From: Lachnospiraceae bacterium | GTDB taxonomy: Bacteria > Bacillota > Clostridia > Lachnospirales > Lachnospiraceae | Direction: 5' to 3' | Assembly: GCA_015057405.1 (NCBI GenBank) | Contig: SVEK01000011.1 | Coordinates: 17,252 to 81,251, forward strand | DNA: 64,000 bases | Shown: piece by piece, positions 17,291 to 26,240 of the stretch | Numbering within the stretch: position 1 is the first letter of the stretch | Layout of the letters: each line of letters opens with the position of its first letter | Made by a program: the position numbers and the translations under genes | Notes under the pieces: generated by a model | What the model was told of the DNA's origin: nothing | Databases searched by the model: none | The model's input: the letters and a program-made list of their open reading frames with translations, nothing else

Positions 17291-18039
17291 TCTCTTACTA
17301 TCTCTTCCGTATAGCACCCCGACTCATTATATATTATCAGCGGTTTTTCTATGGTAATTCGGGATTTTGCACCTTTTATGGCTTCAATCAGTACCATAGA
17401 CGGCTCTTTATCAGCATACGGATATACAAGGCGCATTCTCTTAGGCTCCAGCTTAAATCCGGTAAAACATGACAATATCTCCACAAGTCTGAATGGGCGG
17501 TGAACCATATAAAATCTTCCGTTTGGTTTTAGAAGTCTTGAACCATTACCTATGACATCCTCTAAAGTACAACTAACCTCATGTCTTGCAATTGCTTTAG
17601 GGGAATCCGGATTAACAATACCATGCTCCGCAATCATATACGGCGGATTAGATACTATCACATCGAAACAAGCAGCATCAAATAATCGGGCTGATTCTTT
17701 AATATCGCCTGTAACAATATCTATTTTATCTTGCAGATTATTAATTAATACACTCCTTCTTGCCATGTCAGCACTTTCAGGTTGTATCTCAAGACCGGTA
17801 AAATGTTTTCCTTCCGTTTTTGCTTCCAAAAGAATAGGAAGAATACCCGTACCCGTTCCAATATCAAGTACAGTTTCTCCCTTTTTTACATTCGCAAAAC
17901 CCGAAAGCAATACCGCATCCATTCCGAAGCAGAATTTTTTCGGGTTCTGTATAATATGATAATTGTTCCGTTGCAAATCATCCAAACGCTCACCGCAAAG
18001 CAGCATACTTTCCGGCGAACCGGCTGACAAATTACTCAT
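17278..18039 (-). CDS. TrmN6/YabB-like SAM-dependent methyltransferase
   Basis: A class I SAM-dependent methyltransferase of about 253 aa. Motif I is LDIGTGTGILPILL, and the N6-adenine signature NPPY (in VSNPPYMIAEHG) is characteristic of enzymes modifying exocyclic amines. Relatives include TrmN6, which methylates A37 of tRNA1(Val), and Bacillus YabB. The N-terminal GERLDDLQRNNYHIIQNP is typical of this family. The frame is open upstream into ricT. I chose the ATG at 18039, which overlaps the ricT stop by eight bases; an internal ATG 12 codons later is an alternative. It follows ricT, as yabB lies near yaaT in Bacillus. The exact RNA target is inferred. Confidence 0.8.
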   Translation of the reverse strand: MSNLSAGSPESMLLCGERLDDLQRNNYHIIQNPKKFCFGMDAVLLSGFANVKKGETVLDIGTGTGILPILLEAKTEGKHFTGLEIQPESADMARRSVLINNLQDKIDIVTGDIKESARLFDAACFDVIVSNPPYMIAEHGIVNPDSPKAIARHEVSCTLEDVIGNGSRLLKPNGRFYMVHRPFRLVEILSCFTGFKLEPKRMRLVYPYADKEPSMVLIEAIKGAKSRITIEKPLIIYNESGCYTEEIVRDYGF

Positions 18040-18937
18040 CAAGCTTTGATTTTCCTTCCTTTTTCTCCAGCATCTCCAGCTGCTTAAGTTCCGCATCAAC
18101 AGCTGCGGTATCACGACGTTTTTTAGGCTTAAAACGAAGCTCTGAAACATGATATTCTCTTACTTCTTTTTCATCATTATCAAGAGTAACAATAACCTTT
18201 ACTTTCTGTTTAAGCACACTTACACTCTGAACTTCACCTTTTAAGTTATCAATTGTTTTTACATAATCTCCAACATTTGGAAGGTTCTTATTAAGCTCTT
18301 CATAAGCCTCTTCTTCATTTTTAAGGCAACACATAAGTCTTCCGCATATACCCGATATCTTAGTAGGATTAAGGGAAAGATTCTGCTCCTTTGCCATCTT
18401 AATTGATACAGGGGCAAATTCTGAAAGAAAGCTGTTACAACAAAGTACCCTTCCGCAGACTCCTATCCCACCAAGAATTTTGGTTTCATCCCTAACACCA
18501 ATCTGACGAAGCTCAATTCTGGTACGGAATACTGCTGCCAGAGACTTAACAAGTTCTCTGAAATCAACTCTCCCGTCTGCCGTAAAATAGAATAAAATTT
18601 TATTATTGTCAAATGTGTATTCCACGTCCACAAGTTTCATTTCAAGTTCAAACTTCTTAATCTTTTCCAGGCATATGGCATATGCTTCTTTTTCTTTATC
18701 CCTATTGGCCATTTCCTTCTCATCGTCTTCTTTAGTGGCTATTCTTATAACCGGCTTAAGCGGCTGAACTACTTTTTCCTCTTCAACTTCTCTGTTTCCA
18801 AGCACCACCTCGCCATATTCAACACCTCTGGCTGTTTCAACAATAACATGCTGTCCTCTTTTTATCTCCTGATCCGTCGGGTCAAAATAGTACACCTTAC
18901 CGGCTCTTCTGAATCTTACTCCTATTACTTTAACCAT
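18032..18937 (-). CDS. ricT: PSP1-domain RicT/YaaT protein
   Basis: A 301-aa protein of the PSP1 family, called YaaT or RicT in Bacillus. There it forms the RicA-RicF-RicT complex that carries Fe-S clusters and affects mRNA maturation and entry into sporulation and biofilm states. Two CxxxxCC clusters are visible: Cys161, Cys166, Cys167 (VCGRVLCC) and Cys198, Cys203, Cys204 (ICGRLMCC), the expected cluster ligands. The C-terminus is basic, then charged. It follows holB with one base between them, the conserved Firmicutes order. RicA and RicF partners are not visible in the window. Confidence 0.9.
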   Translation of the reverse strand: MVKVIGVRFRRAGKVYYFDPTDQEIKRGQHVIVETARGVEYGEVVLGNREVEEEKVVQPLKPVIRIATKEDDEKEMANRDKEKEAYAICLEKIKKFELEMKLVDVEYTFDNNKILFYFTADGRVDFRELVKSLAAVFRTRIELRQIGVRDETKILGGIGVCGRVLCCNSFLSEFAPVSIKMAKEQNLSLNPTKISGICGRLMCCLKNEEEAYEELNKNLPNVGDYVKTIDNLKGEVQSVSVLKQKVKVIVTLDNDEKEVREYHVSELRFKPKKRRDTAAVDAELKQLEMLEKKEGKSKLDE

Positions 18938-18938
18938 T

Positions 18939-19952
18939 CTATGAAATCTCCTTTAAAGTTATAAACAAAAGCTCCATTGTTACTTCAAAATTAACATTGG
19001 CAACAAGCCTTTGCTTAGCTTTGTCTATTGCATTAATACATTTTTCAATGTTTTCATAACTTCTTATACGTGCCTGTCCGTCAATACTACCCGCTTCATC
19101 TTTAAACAAAAGCATGGACGGGTCTTTTACTGCCTTGTACAACAATATATCCCTGAACCACAGCAATACAATATCAAGATAATCATCAACATTATATCCT
19201 TCGCTCTTAATTTTTTTAACAACATCCATCAACTCGAATATTCTTTTATTCTCAAGATTCTTAAGAGCTTTTATCACTTCATCCTTTACCGCCAGGAAAT
19301 CCTCGTCAGTAGCATATCTTATTGCCTTACCTATATTGCCTTGTGCAAAGGCAGCGCTTGTTTCTGCCATATAATCAGGCATTTTAAGCTGTGCCATGAG
19401 ATAATCAACTATCACCTTTTCTGATAATGGTCTTAAATTCAACTGAACTATTCTTGATAATATTGTTGGAAGAAGTCCATTAATATTTTCCACAATAAGC
19501 ATGATAATTGCATACTCCGGCGGCTCTTCTATGGTCTTTAGCAACGCATTCTGCGCCTGCTCTGTCATCTTATCTGCATCCGGAATAATATATATCTTAT
19601 ACGGACCCGCATAAGGTTTGATATCAACAGTGTTGTTAACCTGATTACGTATATCATCAACACCTATCTGTTTCTTCTCATGGGTTACAGTAATGACATC
19701 CGGCTGATTCTTGTTACGCATCTGAAGACACGAACGGCACTCCCCACAAGGATTATCAAATGTCGCTTCATCCCACATGTCATATTCTTTAGTACACTGC
19801 AATGTCGTTGCAAACAATTTTGCAAGTTCGTATCTGCCACTTCCGCTTTCTCCGCAAAAGGCATACGCATGTGATATTTTTTTTCTGCAGGCAGATTTTT
19901 TAATAAAATCTTTAATCTGTTCCTGTCCTGCTATATTATCATATTCTGCCAT
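18939..19952 (-). CDS. holB: DNA polymerase III delta' subunit
   Basis: A 337-aa clamp-loader subunit. The N-terminal RFC-like AAA+ domain has a zinc module formed by Cys53, Cys69, Cys72 and Cys75 (CGECRSC). The Walker A position reads GESGSGRYE (34-42), lacking the invariant Lys-Thr, as expected for a delta' subunit that does not hydrolyse ATP. The sensor-1 segment LLPTILSRIVQLNLRPL is present. It lies between yaaR (14 bases upstream) and ricT. The order yaaR-holB-ricT is conserved in Firmicutes and supports the call over DnaX. Confidence 0.9.
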   Translation of the reverse strand: MAEYDNIAGQEQIKDFIKKSACRKKISHAYAFCGESGSGRYELAKLFATTLQCTKEYDMWDEATFDNPCGECRSCLQMRNKNQPDVITVTHEKKQIGVDDIRNQVNNTVDIKPYAGPYKIYIIPDADKMTEQAQNALLKTIEEPPEYAIIMLIVENINGLLPTILSRIVQLNLRPLSEKVIVDYLMAQLKMPDYMAETSAAFAQGNIGKAIRYATDEDFLAVKDEVIKALKNLENKRIFELMDVVKKIKSEGYNVDDYLDIVLLWFRDILLYKAVKDPSMLLFKDEAGSIDGQARIRSYENIEKCINAIDKAKQRLVANVNFEVTMELLFITLKEIS

Positions 19953-19966
19953 ATAAACTCCTTTTC

Positions 19967-20407
19967 CTACGTAAGAACATCAAGTAATATTCCACGTATC
20001 TCATCTATTCTTGAAAGTATGGCAAGATTATCCTTTTCGTCTTTAATAAGTTCCTGTGCCAGTTCATCCAGTTTTTCATTAACAAGTCTTACCATACCGT
20101 AAACTCTGTGTCTTCCTCTTCTGTCCAGAAAATTCTCTCTGGTAAATTCATGTGAACGACTTACTATCTCGTTCATAAAATCCTTAATCAATGCTCTGTA
20201 TCTCTTCATGTCCCGAACATCCATATGCTTACCAAGACGCTTTCCCTGCGCAGTAATATCCTCCATCATAAGCATAAGCCGTTCCTTAAGTCCCTGCTCT
20301 TCCAAATTACTTACGAGGGTGAACTTAAATGCGCCGTCCGTAGCCGAAGTTGTTGACTTAACTTCAGGCTGCACCGCCTGCTGTATCTGATTAACTCTGA
20401 TATCCAT
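19967..20407 (-). CDS. yaaR: YaaR-family (DUF327) protein
   Basis: A 146-aa soluble, mostly helical protein of the DUF327/YaaR family, whose molecular role is not established. Typical features are the central [20 protein letters not shown] and the later [19 protein letters not shown], with [19 protein letters not shown]. The gene sits directly before holB as in Bacillus. It has a long upstream leader (about 190 bases) that carries a dispersed 26-bp repeat. A GGAGG precedes the ATG. Confidence 0.85.
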   Translation of the reverse strand: MDIRVNQIQQAVQPEVKSTTSATDGAFKFTLVSNLEEQGLKERLMLMMEDITAQGKRLGKHMDVRDMKRYRALIKDFMNEIVSRSHEFTRENFLDRRGRHRVYGMVRLVNEKLDELAQELIKDEKDNLAILSRIDEIRGILLDVLT

Positions 20408-20552
20408 GTTCCCCCTCCTTTAGAATAATATGAATGCTCAGAATCTTATATAAACGTAGATTTCCGGTCATATTTTCATTCCGTTGCCTTAATTTTCTCG
20501 TCGTACACACCATGTATGCACTGGGATAATTGCGTTGCGGAATGTAGAGTCC

Positions 20553-20578
20553 TCTCGAAAATCTATATTCAAAAGATT
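20553..20578 (+). repeat. 26-bp dispersed element, copy A
   Basis: The 26 bases from TCTCGAAAATCTATATTC onward are an exact inverted match to 29049-29074. This copy lies in the presumed leader of yaaR. Its right arm is degenerate (TTCCGAAAG), so its own hairpin is imperfect. Confidence 0.75.
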
Positions 20579-20608
20579 CCGAAAGTTTATTAATAAGGTT
20601 GTCTATAT

Positions 20609-20617
20609 ATTATATCA
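20609..20617 (-). promoter_or_regulatory. Possible extended -10 promoter of yaaR-holB-ricT
   Basis: On the minus strand TGATATAAT matches an extended -10 (TGnTATAAT). No good -35 is visible. It would give a leader of about 195 bases before yaaR. Confidence 0.4.
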
Positions 20618-20656
20618 TACTTTCAGATATATACCTATTACTTTTTTCCGGTACGT

Positions 20657-21265
20657 TTACTGAGAAATATTGTCATCACGGTTACCAAGAAGATCCTTAA
20701 CAATATTATTAATACATAACTTAAGGTCACTATTATTATATCGGTACCGGGCATCAATTCCCGCGGCATTAAGATTCTCACTGCTAAAATCCTGCTCATC
20801 CGCGATATATCTGCGACATACTTCTTCGTAATTCGGTTTGTCCTGCTTACGTTCCCTATTTATGGAACGAATGAGCCTTTCATAATCATTTACATATATA
20901 TATATCGGTATTACCATGTCATTTCCAAAATATTTTCTAAGACTTAAAAATGCTTCAACAGTTCCAATCATCATAAAACTCAATTCATTATTGCAAACAT
21001 CCGGATTATCATCCACAGTAAAATAATGCCACACACCTTTTACTGTATTATACTCTCTGTGTTCTGCTATCAAACCTGCCTTGTCAAGTCTTTTCATCTC
21101 TTCTTCGTCAACAAAATGATAATCTTCTCCTTCTGTCTCTCCGAATCTTTGAGGTCTTGTCGTATAAGGAACAATCTTATTAAGCCCTAATTCTTCTTTT
21201 TTCATCAACTGCCTGAATACTGTATCTTTACCTGTGGCACTCTTGCCCATTATTACATATATCAT
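20657..21265 (-). CDS. Guanylate kinase-like nucleotide kinase
   Basis: A 202-aa P-loop kinase of the guanylate kinase family. Walker A is GKSATGKDT at residues 7-15. YTTRPQRFGETEGEDYHFV matches the GMP-binding segment of guanylate kinases (TTRxxRxGExxGxDYxFV). The C-terminal half is more divergent, with an arginine-rich lid around SINRERKQDKPNYEEV. It occupies the position that thymidylate kinase (tmk) holds in the Bacillus yaaO-tmk-yaaR-holB cluster. The genome probably has a canonical gmk elsewhere, so this may be a specialised paralogue. The ATG lies 38 bases inside the end of the decarboxylase gene, suggesting translational coupling. Confidence 0.8.
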   Translation of the reverse strand: MIYVIMGKSATGKDTVFRQLMKKEELGLNKIVPYTTRPQRFGETEGEDYHFVDEEEMKRLDKAGLIAEHREYNTVKGVWHYFTVDDNPDVCNNELSFMMIGTVEAFLSLRKYFGNDMVIPIYIYVNDYERLIRSINRERKQDKPNYEEVCRRYIADEQDFSSENLNAAGIDARYRYNNSDLKLCINNIVKDLLGNRDDNISQ

Positions 21266-22883
21266 ACGCTAGTATTCTCCTTCCCTCACTGTCCGACAAT
21301 CCTTTTATATCATAACCTCTGTTACGGTATTCTTCAAGAATTTCTATGCATCTGCGGCTTATCAGTTCCCCTGCCGCTATATATGGAATTCCGGGCGGAT
21401 ACACATACACCGTTTCCGTAGACATCATACCTGCAGAATACCTAAGTTCCGTTGAAACACCGGGAAGCAACATAGCTTCCTTTAAACTCATAACAGTTTT
21501 ATTACGCGGATATTCAAACCGTTTTTTATCGGTAACAAACGGGGAACCGGTTCCCAATTCATCCTCATTACACACAGCTGCATCCTCCGCCGATGTCGCT
21601 GCCACGGTTTTACCACGCGCGCCCAATTCATCAGCATCTGTCGCCGATGTCACCGCCACTTCTTTACCACGCGCGCCATACTCTTTATCTATGTCGTACA
21701 ATGCACTAACAAGTCTGTCATAACCTTCACACGTATCAAAAACACTTGTCATTAATACCACGTGCTCAATCTGCGCCATCTCAGGCTGAAGACCGTACCG
21801 GGTACGAAGAAGATTGTAGCATTGACGTCCGTCTATAGATAACCATTCAGTGCCAATAACTATTTTTGAAGCATCCCGCACCTTGCCAAACGAAGGAATC
21901 CGTATATGCTTAAGTCCCTCAAGACGTTCATACAGATTCCCTAACAAAGAGGCATGGGCATTATACACTTTTGCTCCGTTTGTGATAAGATAATTCATAC
22001 AATTATCTATGGAGCCCATTAAAACATACGACGGACTACTTGTCTGATATACCGCCAAAAACTTTTTTACTCTATCAGAAAAAACTCTGTCTGTACATAT
22101 ATGCAAAAGTGCAGTCTGGGTAAGAGTTGGTAAGGTCTTGTGAATTCCGTGTATTACAATGTCGGCACCAAGATAAATACTACTTTCCGGATATATATCA
22201 TGAAATGGAAAATGAGCTCCATGCGCTTCATCAACTATAAGAGGAATGCCATATCTATGAACAATTTTTCCTATATTTTCAATATCAGAAACATATCCTT
22301 CATAGGTAGGAGAAGTAATAACAACTGCGCATATATCATCATTTTCACTAAGGGACTTTTCAACATCCTCCGGAGAAACAACAGCATCCTCCCTCTGTAT
22401 CATCTCATCGGTAACGTCAGTCGTTCCCGGCCATAGATAATGCGGCATTAACCCATTGAGCATAACAGCATTGTATACCGCTTTGTGGCAATTTCTTCCA
22501 ATCAATATTCCTTTCTTTCCGGTTGCACACGCAGATATAGCCGCAAGAATACCGGCAGTACACCCATTTACCAGAAAATGAGTTTCCTTGACACCATAAA
22601 GGGTTGCAGCCCTTTTTTCTGCTTCCAAAATACACCCTTCAGGATGATTAAGGTCATCAAATCCGTCAATCTCTGTTATATCTATATCGTAAGGATTAAA
22701 ACTATTAAATCTGCCTGACTGACGTTTATGTCCGGGCATATGAAAAGGATACATATCACTCTTACTAAGCGATACGAGTCTGTCAAACAAAGTTGTATAT
22801 CCGTTGTTACCATCACCGGCTATATCACGATATAAAGGCCGGTTATGCGAGCGAATCTGTTTCAAGTTTGTAGTCTCCTCCAA
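21228..22883 (-). CDS. Orn/Lys/Arg decarboxylase family protein (YaaO-like)
   Basis: A 551-aa PLP-dependent fold-type I decarboxylase that would form a polyamine or its precursor. Visible are HMPGHKR near the N-terminus, NGCTAGILAAI, VDEAHGAHFPF with the cofactor-contacting Asp, and the Schiff-base lysine in IHGIHKTLPTLTQ. The C-terminal domain contains YPPGIPYIAAGE. Between the PLP domain and the C-terminal domain there is a low-complexity insertion of about 50 residues with an internal duplication (GARGKEVAVTSATDA and GARGKTVAATSAEDA). It lies first in the cluster with the GMK-like kinase, as yaaO does in Bacillus. The substrate (Arg, Lys or Orn) cannot be decided from the sequence. Confidence 0.87.
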   Translation of the reverse strand: MEETTNLKQIRSHNRPLYRDIAGDGNNGYTTLFDRLVSLSKSDMYPFHMPGHKRQSGRFNSFNPYDIDITEIDGFDDLNHPEGCILEAEKRAATLYGVKETHFLVNGCTAGILAAISACATGKKGILIGRNCHKAVYNAVMLNGLMPHYLWPGTTDVTDEMIQREDAVVSPEDVEKSLSENDDICAVVITSPTYEGYVSDIENIGKIVHRYGIPLIVDEAHGAHFPFHDIYPESSIYLGADIVIHGIHKTLPTLTQTALLHICTDRVFSDRVKKFLAVYQTSSPSYVLMGSIDNCMNYLITNGAKVYNAHASLLGNLYERLEGLKHIRIPSFGKVRDASKIVIGTEWLSIDGRQCYNLLRTRYGLQPEMAQIEHVVLMTSVFDTCEGYDRLVSALYDIDKEYGARGKEVAVTSATDADELGARGKTVAATSAEDAAVCNEDELGTGSPFVTDKKRFEYPRNKTVMSLKEAMLLPGVSTELRYSAGMMSTETVYVYPPGIPYIAAGELISRRCIEILEEYRNRGYDIKGLSDSEGRRILAYDICNNGQECHR

Positions 22884-23282
22884 ATTTCATATACCATCAG
22901 GCATCATTGCCAAACATCACATTTTTGTAAACAAATTATACCCTTGCCCTACTAAAATGTCAAACCGGCCCGCCATTACATTTATGTGAGCATTGCTTTT
23001 GCTTACAACGCCTGATTTTATATAAAATACCTCCATATATTTAGATTTTTGGCTATTTTTTACAATATTTCATACATTATAAATAATGAATGAGGGTTAA
23101 TAATTGCTCGTTTTTGCCCGAATTATACCATTTATGCCCCTTTTTTGACCATTTATTCCAATTGACTAAAAAATGTTCCAAATTAGTGTATATTATACGT
23201 GTTACTTTATGAAATATAGATTATACGTCTTATTTCGTATTTAGTAGAACAATATTTACAAATCACTAAAGGAGATAAGACA
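22884..23282 (+). promoter_or_regulatory. Intergenic region upstream of the LytTR regulator, with paired direct repeats
   Basis: This AT-rich gap between divergent genes holds no convincing ORF. The direct repeats ATTATACGTGTTA (from 23192) and ATTATACGTCTTA (from 23220) are 28 bases apart and lie 63-91 bases before the response-regulator ATG. LytTR proteins bind paired direct repeats, so this may be an autoregulatory site. A clear -35/-10 pair is not visible. Confidence 0.4.
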
Positions 23283-24041
23283 ATGATACTGAAGGTAGCC
23301 ATATGTGATGATGATATTAATTCCATTAATCAGATATATGATATACTACTTAGTTACGAAATGTCTCATGATATCGATTTTGAAATCAAAAAATACACAA
23401 ACAGCCTTGATTTATTACAAGAATACTCTCACAAAAACAGGTTTCATATTATGTTTATTGATGTGGAAATGCCAAAACTTAACGGATTAGAACTTGCAGA
23501 AAAAATACGCCGTATTCCTGATAACGACGTTAAAATAGTATTTGTAAGCGACTATCCGGAATACATGCAGGACAGTTTCAACGTTAACGCATTTAATTAC
23601 ATACCGAAACCATTTGACAATGACAAATGCACTCAAATTATAAAACAGGTGACGGACTATTATAAACGAAACAACACAACAAAGCTATTTGTCACAACTG
23701 ATTTGGCAGAAGAATTCATTAATCTGAAAGATATTATCAGAATAGAAACTGCTAATGCCAAGAAAAGAATTCTGCGTATTACAACGTCGCACAAATCAGT
23801 AGAATGCAGTGGCACTATTTCTGAAATGGACTGTCTGTTGAATCCGTACAGCTTCATCGTTCCCAGTCGCGGAAATCTTGTTAACTTAGAACGTATACAC
23901 TTCCTTAAACACAATTCCGTTATTATGGACAACGGTGACGAAGTAGATTTAAGCCGTCGAAAATACGAATCGCTTAAAGAACGCATTAACAGAAATCTTG
24001 TATTCTCAAACAATATTACAAAAAGTGGAGTCCTACTATGA
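23283..24041 (+). CDS. LytTR-family (AgrA-like) response regulator
   Basis: A 252-aa two-component regulator. The receiver domain (about 1-120) has the acidic pair at 9-10, phosphoacceptor Asp60 in MFIDVEMP and Lys109 in YIPKPF. The LytTR DNA-binding domain covers about 135-235 (LKDIIRIETANAKKRI through YESLKERI). GGAG lies nine bases before the ATG. Its stop overlaps the start of the sensor kinase (ATGA), the usual agr-type arrangement. Target promoters are unknown; the paired direct repeats upstream are candidates. Confidence 0.92.
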   Translation: MILKVAICDDDINSINQIYDILLSYEMSHDIDFEIKKYTNSLDLLQEYSHKNRFHIMFIDVEMPKLNGLELAEKIRRIPDNDVKIVFVSDYPEYMQDSFNVNAFNYIPKPFDNDKCTQIIKQVTDYYKRNNTTKLFVTTDLAEEFINLKDIIRIETANAKKRILRITTSHKSVECSGTISEMDCLLNPYSFIVPSRGNLVNLERIHFLKHNSVIMDNGDEVDLSRRKYESLKERINRNLVFSNNITKSGVLL

Positions 24042-25360
24042 TTTTCGAGTTGTTTTCATATGTATTAGATTATTTTACAAACATAATTTACCTCAACGAA
24101 TATCTGGGAAATAAAAGAGAAGATATTTCAAAGAAAATGTATTATCTTATTTTCATTTTTGCAGAAATCCTGATTATTCTTACTTACCATTTATGCTACG
24201 ATGGTTTTTATACAACAAAGATTGCTGTAACTTTTATTTTGTCTTTTCTGCTTTTGACCGGTCTTGCCTTTTTGCATCAAAGTCCAATAAAACGCAAGCT
24301 TTTTACTGCTTTGTCACTTCAGGTAATTACCGGATTATCTGCAACGATTTGTTTGTTAATAATATCATTGTTACCCTCCGTGGCAAGTCACCATCTGACA
24401 ATTAGACCGTACCACATATTATTTTGCACAAAATTGATAACGTTTGCACTGATATGGACATCTTTTCTCTTAATAAAACCTAAAACAAAAGGTTATTCTA
24501 TAACATATTACCTGCTTTTACTGTTTATACCGCTTATATCATTTTTTATGATAGCCGCAACTTCTCACACCAGCAAAATGACTCCAAAACAGTTGACATT
24601 TACTCTTTTGGGTTTGGTGGCATTACTTTTCACCAATATTGCTAACTATTATCTGTTAAGACATTTTATTCACATGACGGAACTGGAAGACAAAGTTACC
24701 AATCTAAAAAAGCAGTTAATATATCAGTCTAAAAACTACCAACAAATATCAACTGCTTACAGAAGCACACGAAAAATTATTCACGACACTAAAAAACACT
24801 TCCGATATATAAACGAATGCATCAAAAAAGAGCACTATTCTTCAATCAATGCTTATCTTGCCCAACTCATTAATGAACTCGAAGACTCACATACCAGTAT
24901 CAACACAGGAAACCTTGTGATTGATGCCTTTATCGGTAGTTCACGTGCACAGGCAGAAAATGAACATATTACATTTACTACAAAAATACAGATAAACACA
25001 GACTATATAACAGTATCTGATTATGATCTGTGTATTATTTTGGGCAATCTTTTAGACAATGCATTAGAAGCCTGTCAAAAAGTCATTCCTCCCAAACCGA
25101 AACAGATTAACGTTAATATATTTACTACGCCAAAAAAGTTTGTCATTCATATATGCAATACTTACGCTGACATTCCAACCTCTCAGGAGTCCGTAAACTT
25201 ACAAGTTCTTCACGGTTATGGAATTCCAAATGTAAAATCAATCACGTCCAAGTACTACGGAACATATACATTTTTCACAGAGAACGACATTTATCATTCT
25301 ATTGTAAACATTCCTTACATTGACGATACTCTCAGATTAAAGCTGGATTTAGAACAATAA
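24038..25360 (+). CDS. AgrC-like GHKL sensor histidine kinase
   Basis: A 440-aa membrane kinase with six or seven hydrophobic helices in residues 1-210, a short coiled linker (TELEDKVTNLKKQL), and a GHKL catalytic domain. The phosphoacceptor is probably His249 in KIIHDTKKHFRYI. The N box is LGNLLDNALEAC and the G box is GYGIPNVKSI. This is the class that senses peptides (AgrC, ComD). No agrB- or agrD-like gene is next to it, so the ligand is not evident. It overlaps the response regulator gene by four bases and is convergent with metF, 15 bases away, with no obvious terminator. Confidence 0.88.
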   Translation: MIFELFSYVLDYFTNIIYLNEYLGNKREDISKKMYYLIFIFAEILIILTYHLCYDGFYTTKIAVTFILSFLLLTGLAFLHQSPIKRKLFTALSLQVITGLSATICLLIISLLPSVASHHLTIRPYHILFCTKLITFALIWTSFLLIKPKTKGYSITYYLLLLFIPLISFFMIAATSHTSKMTPKQLTFTLLGLVALLFTNIANYYLLRHFIHMTELEDKVTNLKKQLIYQSKNYQQISTAYRSTRKIIHDTKKHFRYINECIKKEHYSSINAYLAQLINELEDSHTSINTGNLVIDAFIGSSRAQAENEHITFTTKIQINTDYITVSDYDLCIILGNLLDNALEACQKVIPPKPKQINVNIFTTPKKFVIHICNTYADIPTSQESVNLQVLHGYGIPNVKSITSKYYGTYTFFTENDIYHSIVNIPYIDDTLRLKLDLEQ

Positions 25361-25375
25361 AACCATAGTTTTTAC

Positions 25376-26212
25376 TTAAATCGCCTTAACAATCTCTGAG
25401 GCAATCGCCGGCTTATTCATTGTATATATATGAACTCCGTAAACACCGTTATCTTCAAGGTCACGAATCTGTCTTATTGCATAATCAATTCCGGCCTTAA
25501 ACATATCCTCTGGCTTATCTGCATACTTTGCAATAATGTCTGACAACATTTTTGGAACGGATGAACCGGAAAGGGAAATGGATGTTCCTATCTGTTTTGC
25601 TGAAGTTATCGGCATAATCCCCGCATGAATAGGTGCCGTAATGCCTTTCTTATCTGCTCTTTCCCTAAAATCGTAGAAAAAGTCATTATCAAAGAAAAGC
25701 TGTGTAATAAAATGCTCAGCTCCAAGGTCCTGCTTTTCTTTCATATGCTTAAGGTCAGCTTCCTTACTAAACGCCTCGAAATGTTTTTCAGGATAACATG
25801 CTGCCATGATATGAAAATCACCCATTTTCTTGAGTTCGGCAATCAAATCCGTTGAATATGTAAATTCACGAAGATTATACTGTTCATCTGTCATATCCTT
25901 TGGTCTGTCGCCACGAAGGGCAAGTATGTTACTTACGCCTTCTGCCTTCAACTCTTCACAAAGTTTTGCTATTCCGGACTTCGTACTTCCCACACATGTC
26001 ATATGAGCCACTGCCGGAACATTAAGTTCGTTTTGTATATACGAGGCAATCTGTGTTGTCTTTTTAGACTGGCTTCCCCCTGCACCATAAGTAACACTTA
26101 TATATTCCGGTGAGAGCTTTGCTAATTCCGTTACAACCTCATAAACGGAAGAAAAATCACTGTCTTTTTTTGGTGGAAATACTTCAAATGATAAATGTGT
26201 CGTTTCTTTCAT
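25376..26212 (-). CDS. metF: Methylenetetrahydrofolate reductase
   Basis: A 278-aa cytoplasmic flavoenzyme reducing 5,10-methylene-THF to 5-methyl-THF for methionine synthesis. Recognisable are SFEVFPPKKD at the N-terminus (catalytic Glu), YISVTYGAGGSQ, PAVAHMTCVG, LALRGDRP and AEHFITQLFFDNDFFYDF. The length matches the short bacterial MetF without a regulatory domain. It lies 28 bases downstream of mnmA on the same strand. No SAM or T-box leader is visible before it. Confidence 0.93.
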   Translation of the reverse strand: MKETTHLSFEVFPPKKDSDFSSVYEVVTELAKLSPEYISVTYGAGGSQSKKTTQIASYIQNELNVPAVAHMTCVGSTKSGIAKLCEELKAEGVSNILALRGDRPKDMTDEQYNLREFTYSTDLIAELKKMGDFHIMAACYPEKHFEAFSKEADLKHMKEKQDLGAEHFITQLFFDNDFFYDFRERADKKGITAPIHAGIMPITSAKQIGTSISLSGSSVPKMLSDIIAKYADKPEDMFKAGIDYAIRQIRDLEDNGVYGVHIYTMNKPAIASEIVKAI

Positions 26213-26240
26213 TGTTCTTTGTTCTCCTATTCTATAATTA

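Noticed and set aside
23162..23194. TTGACT followed by TATATT before the LytTR regulator
   Set aside because: The spacer is 21 bases, too long for a vegetative promoter, and no better -10 is found at 17 bases.
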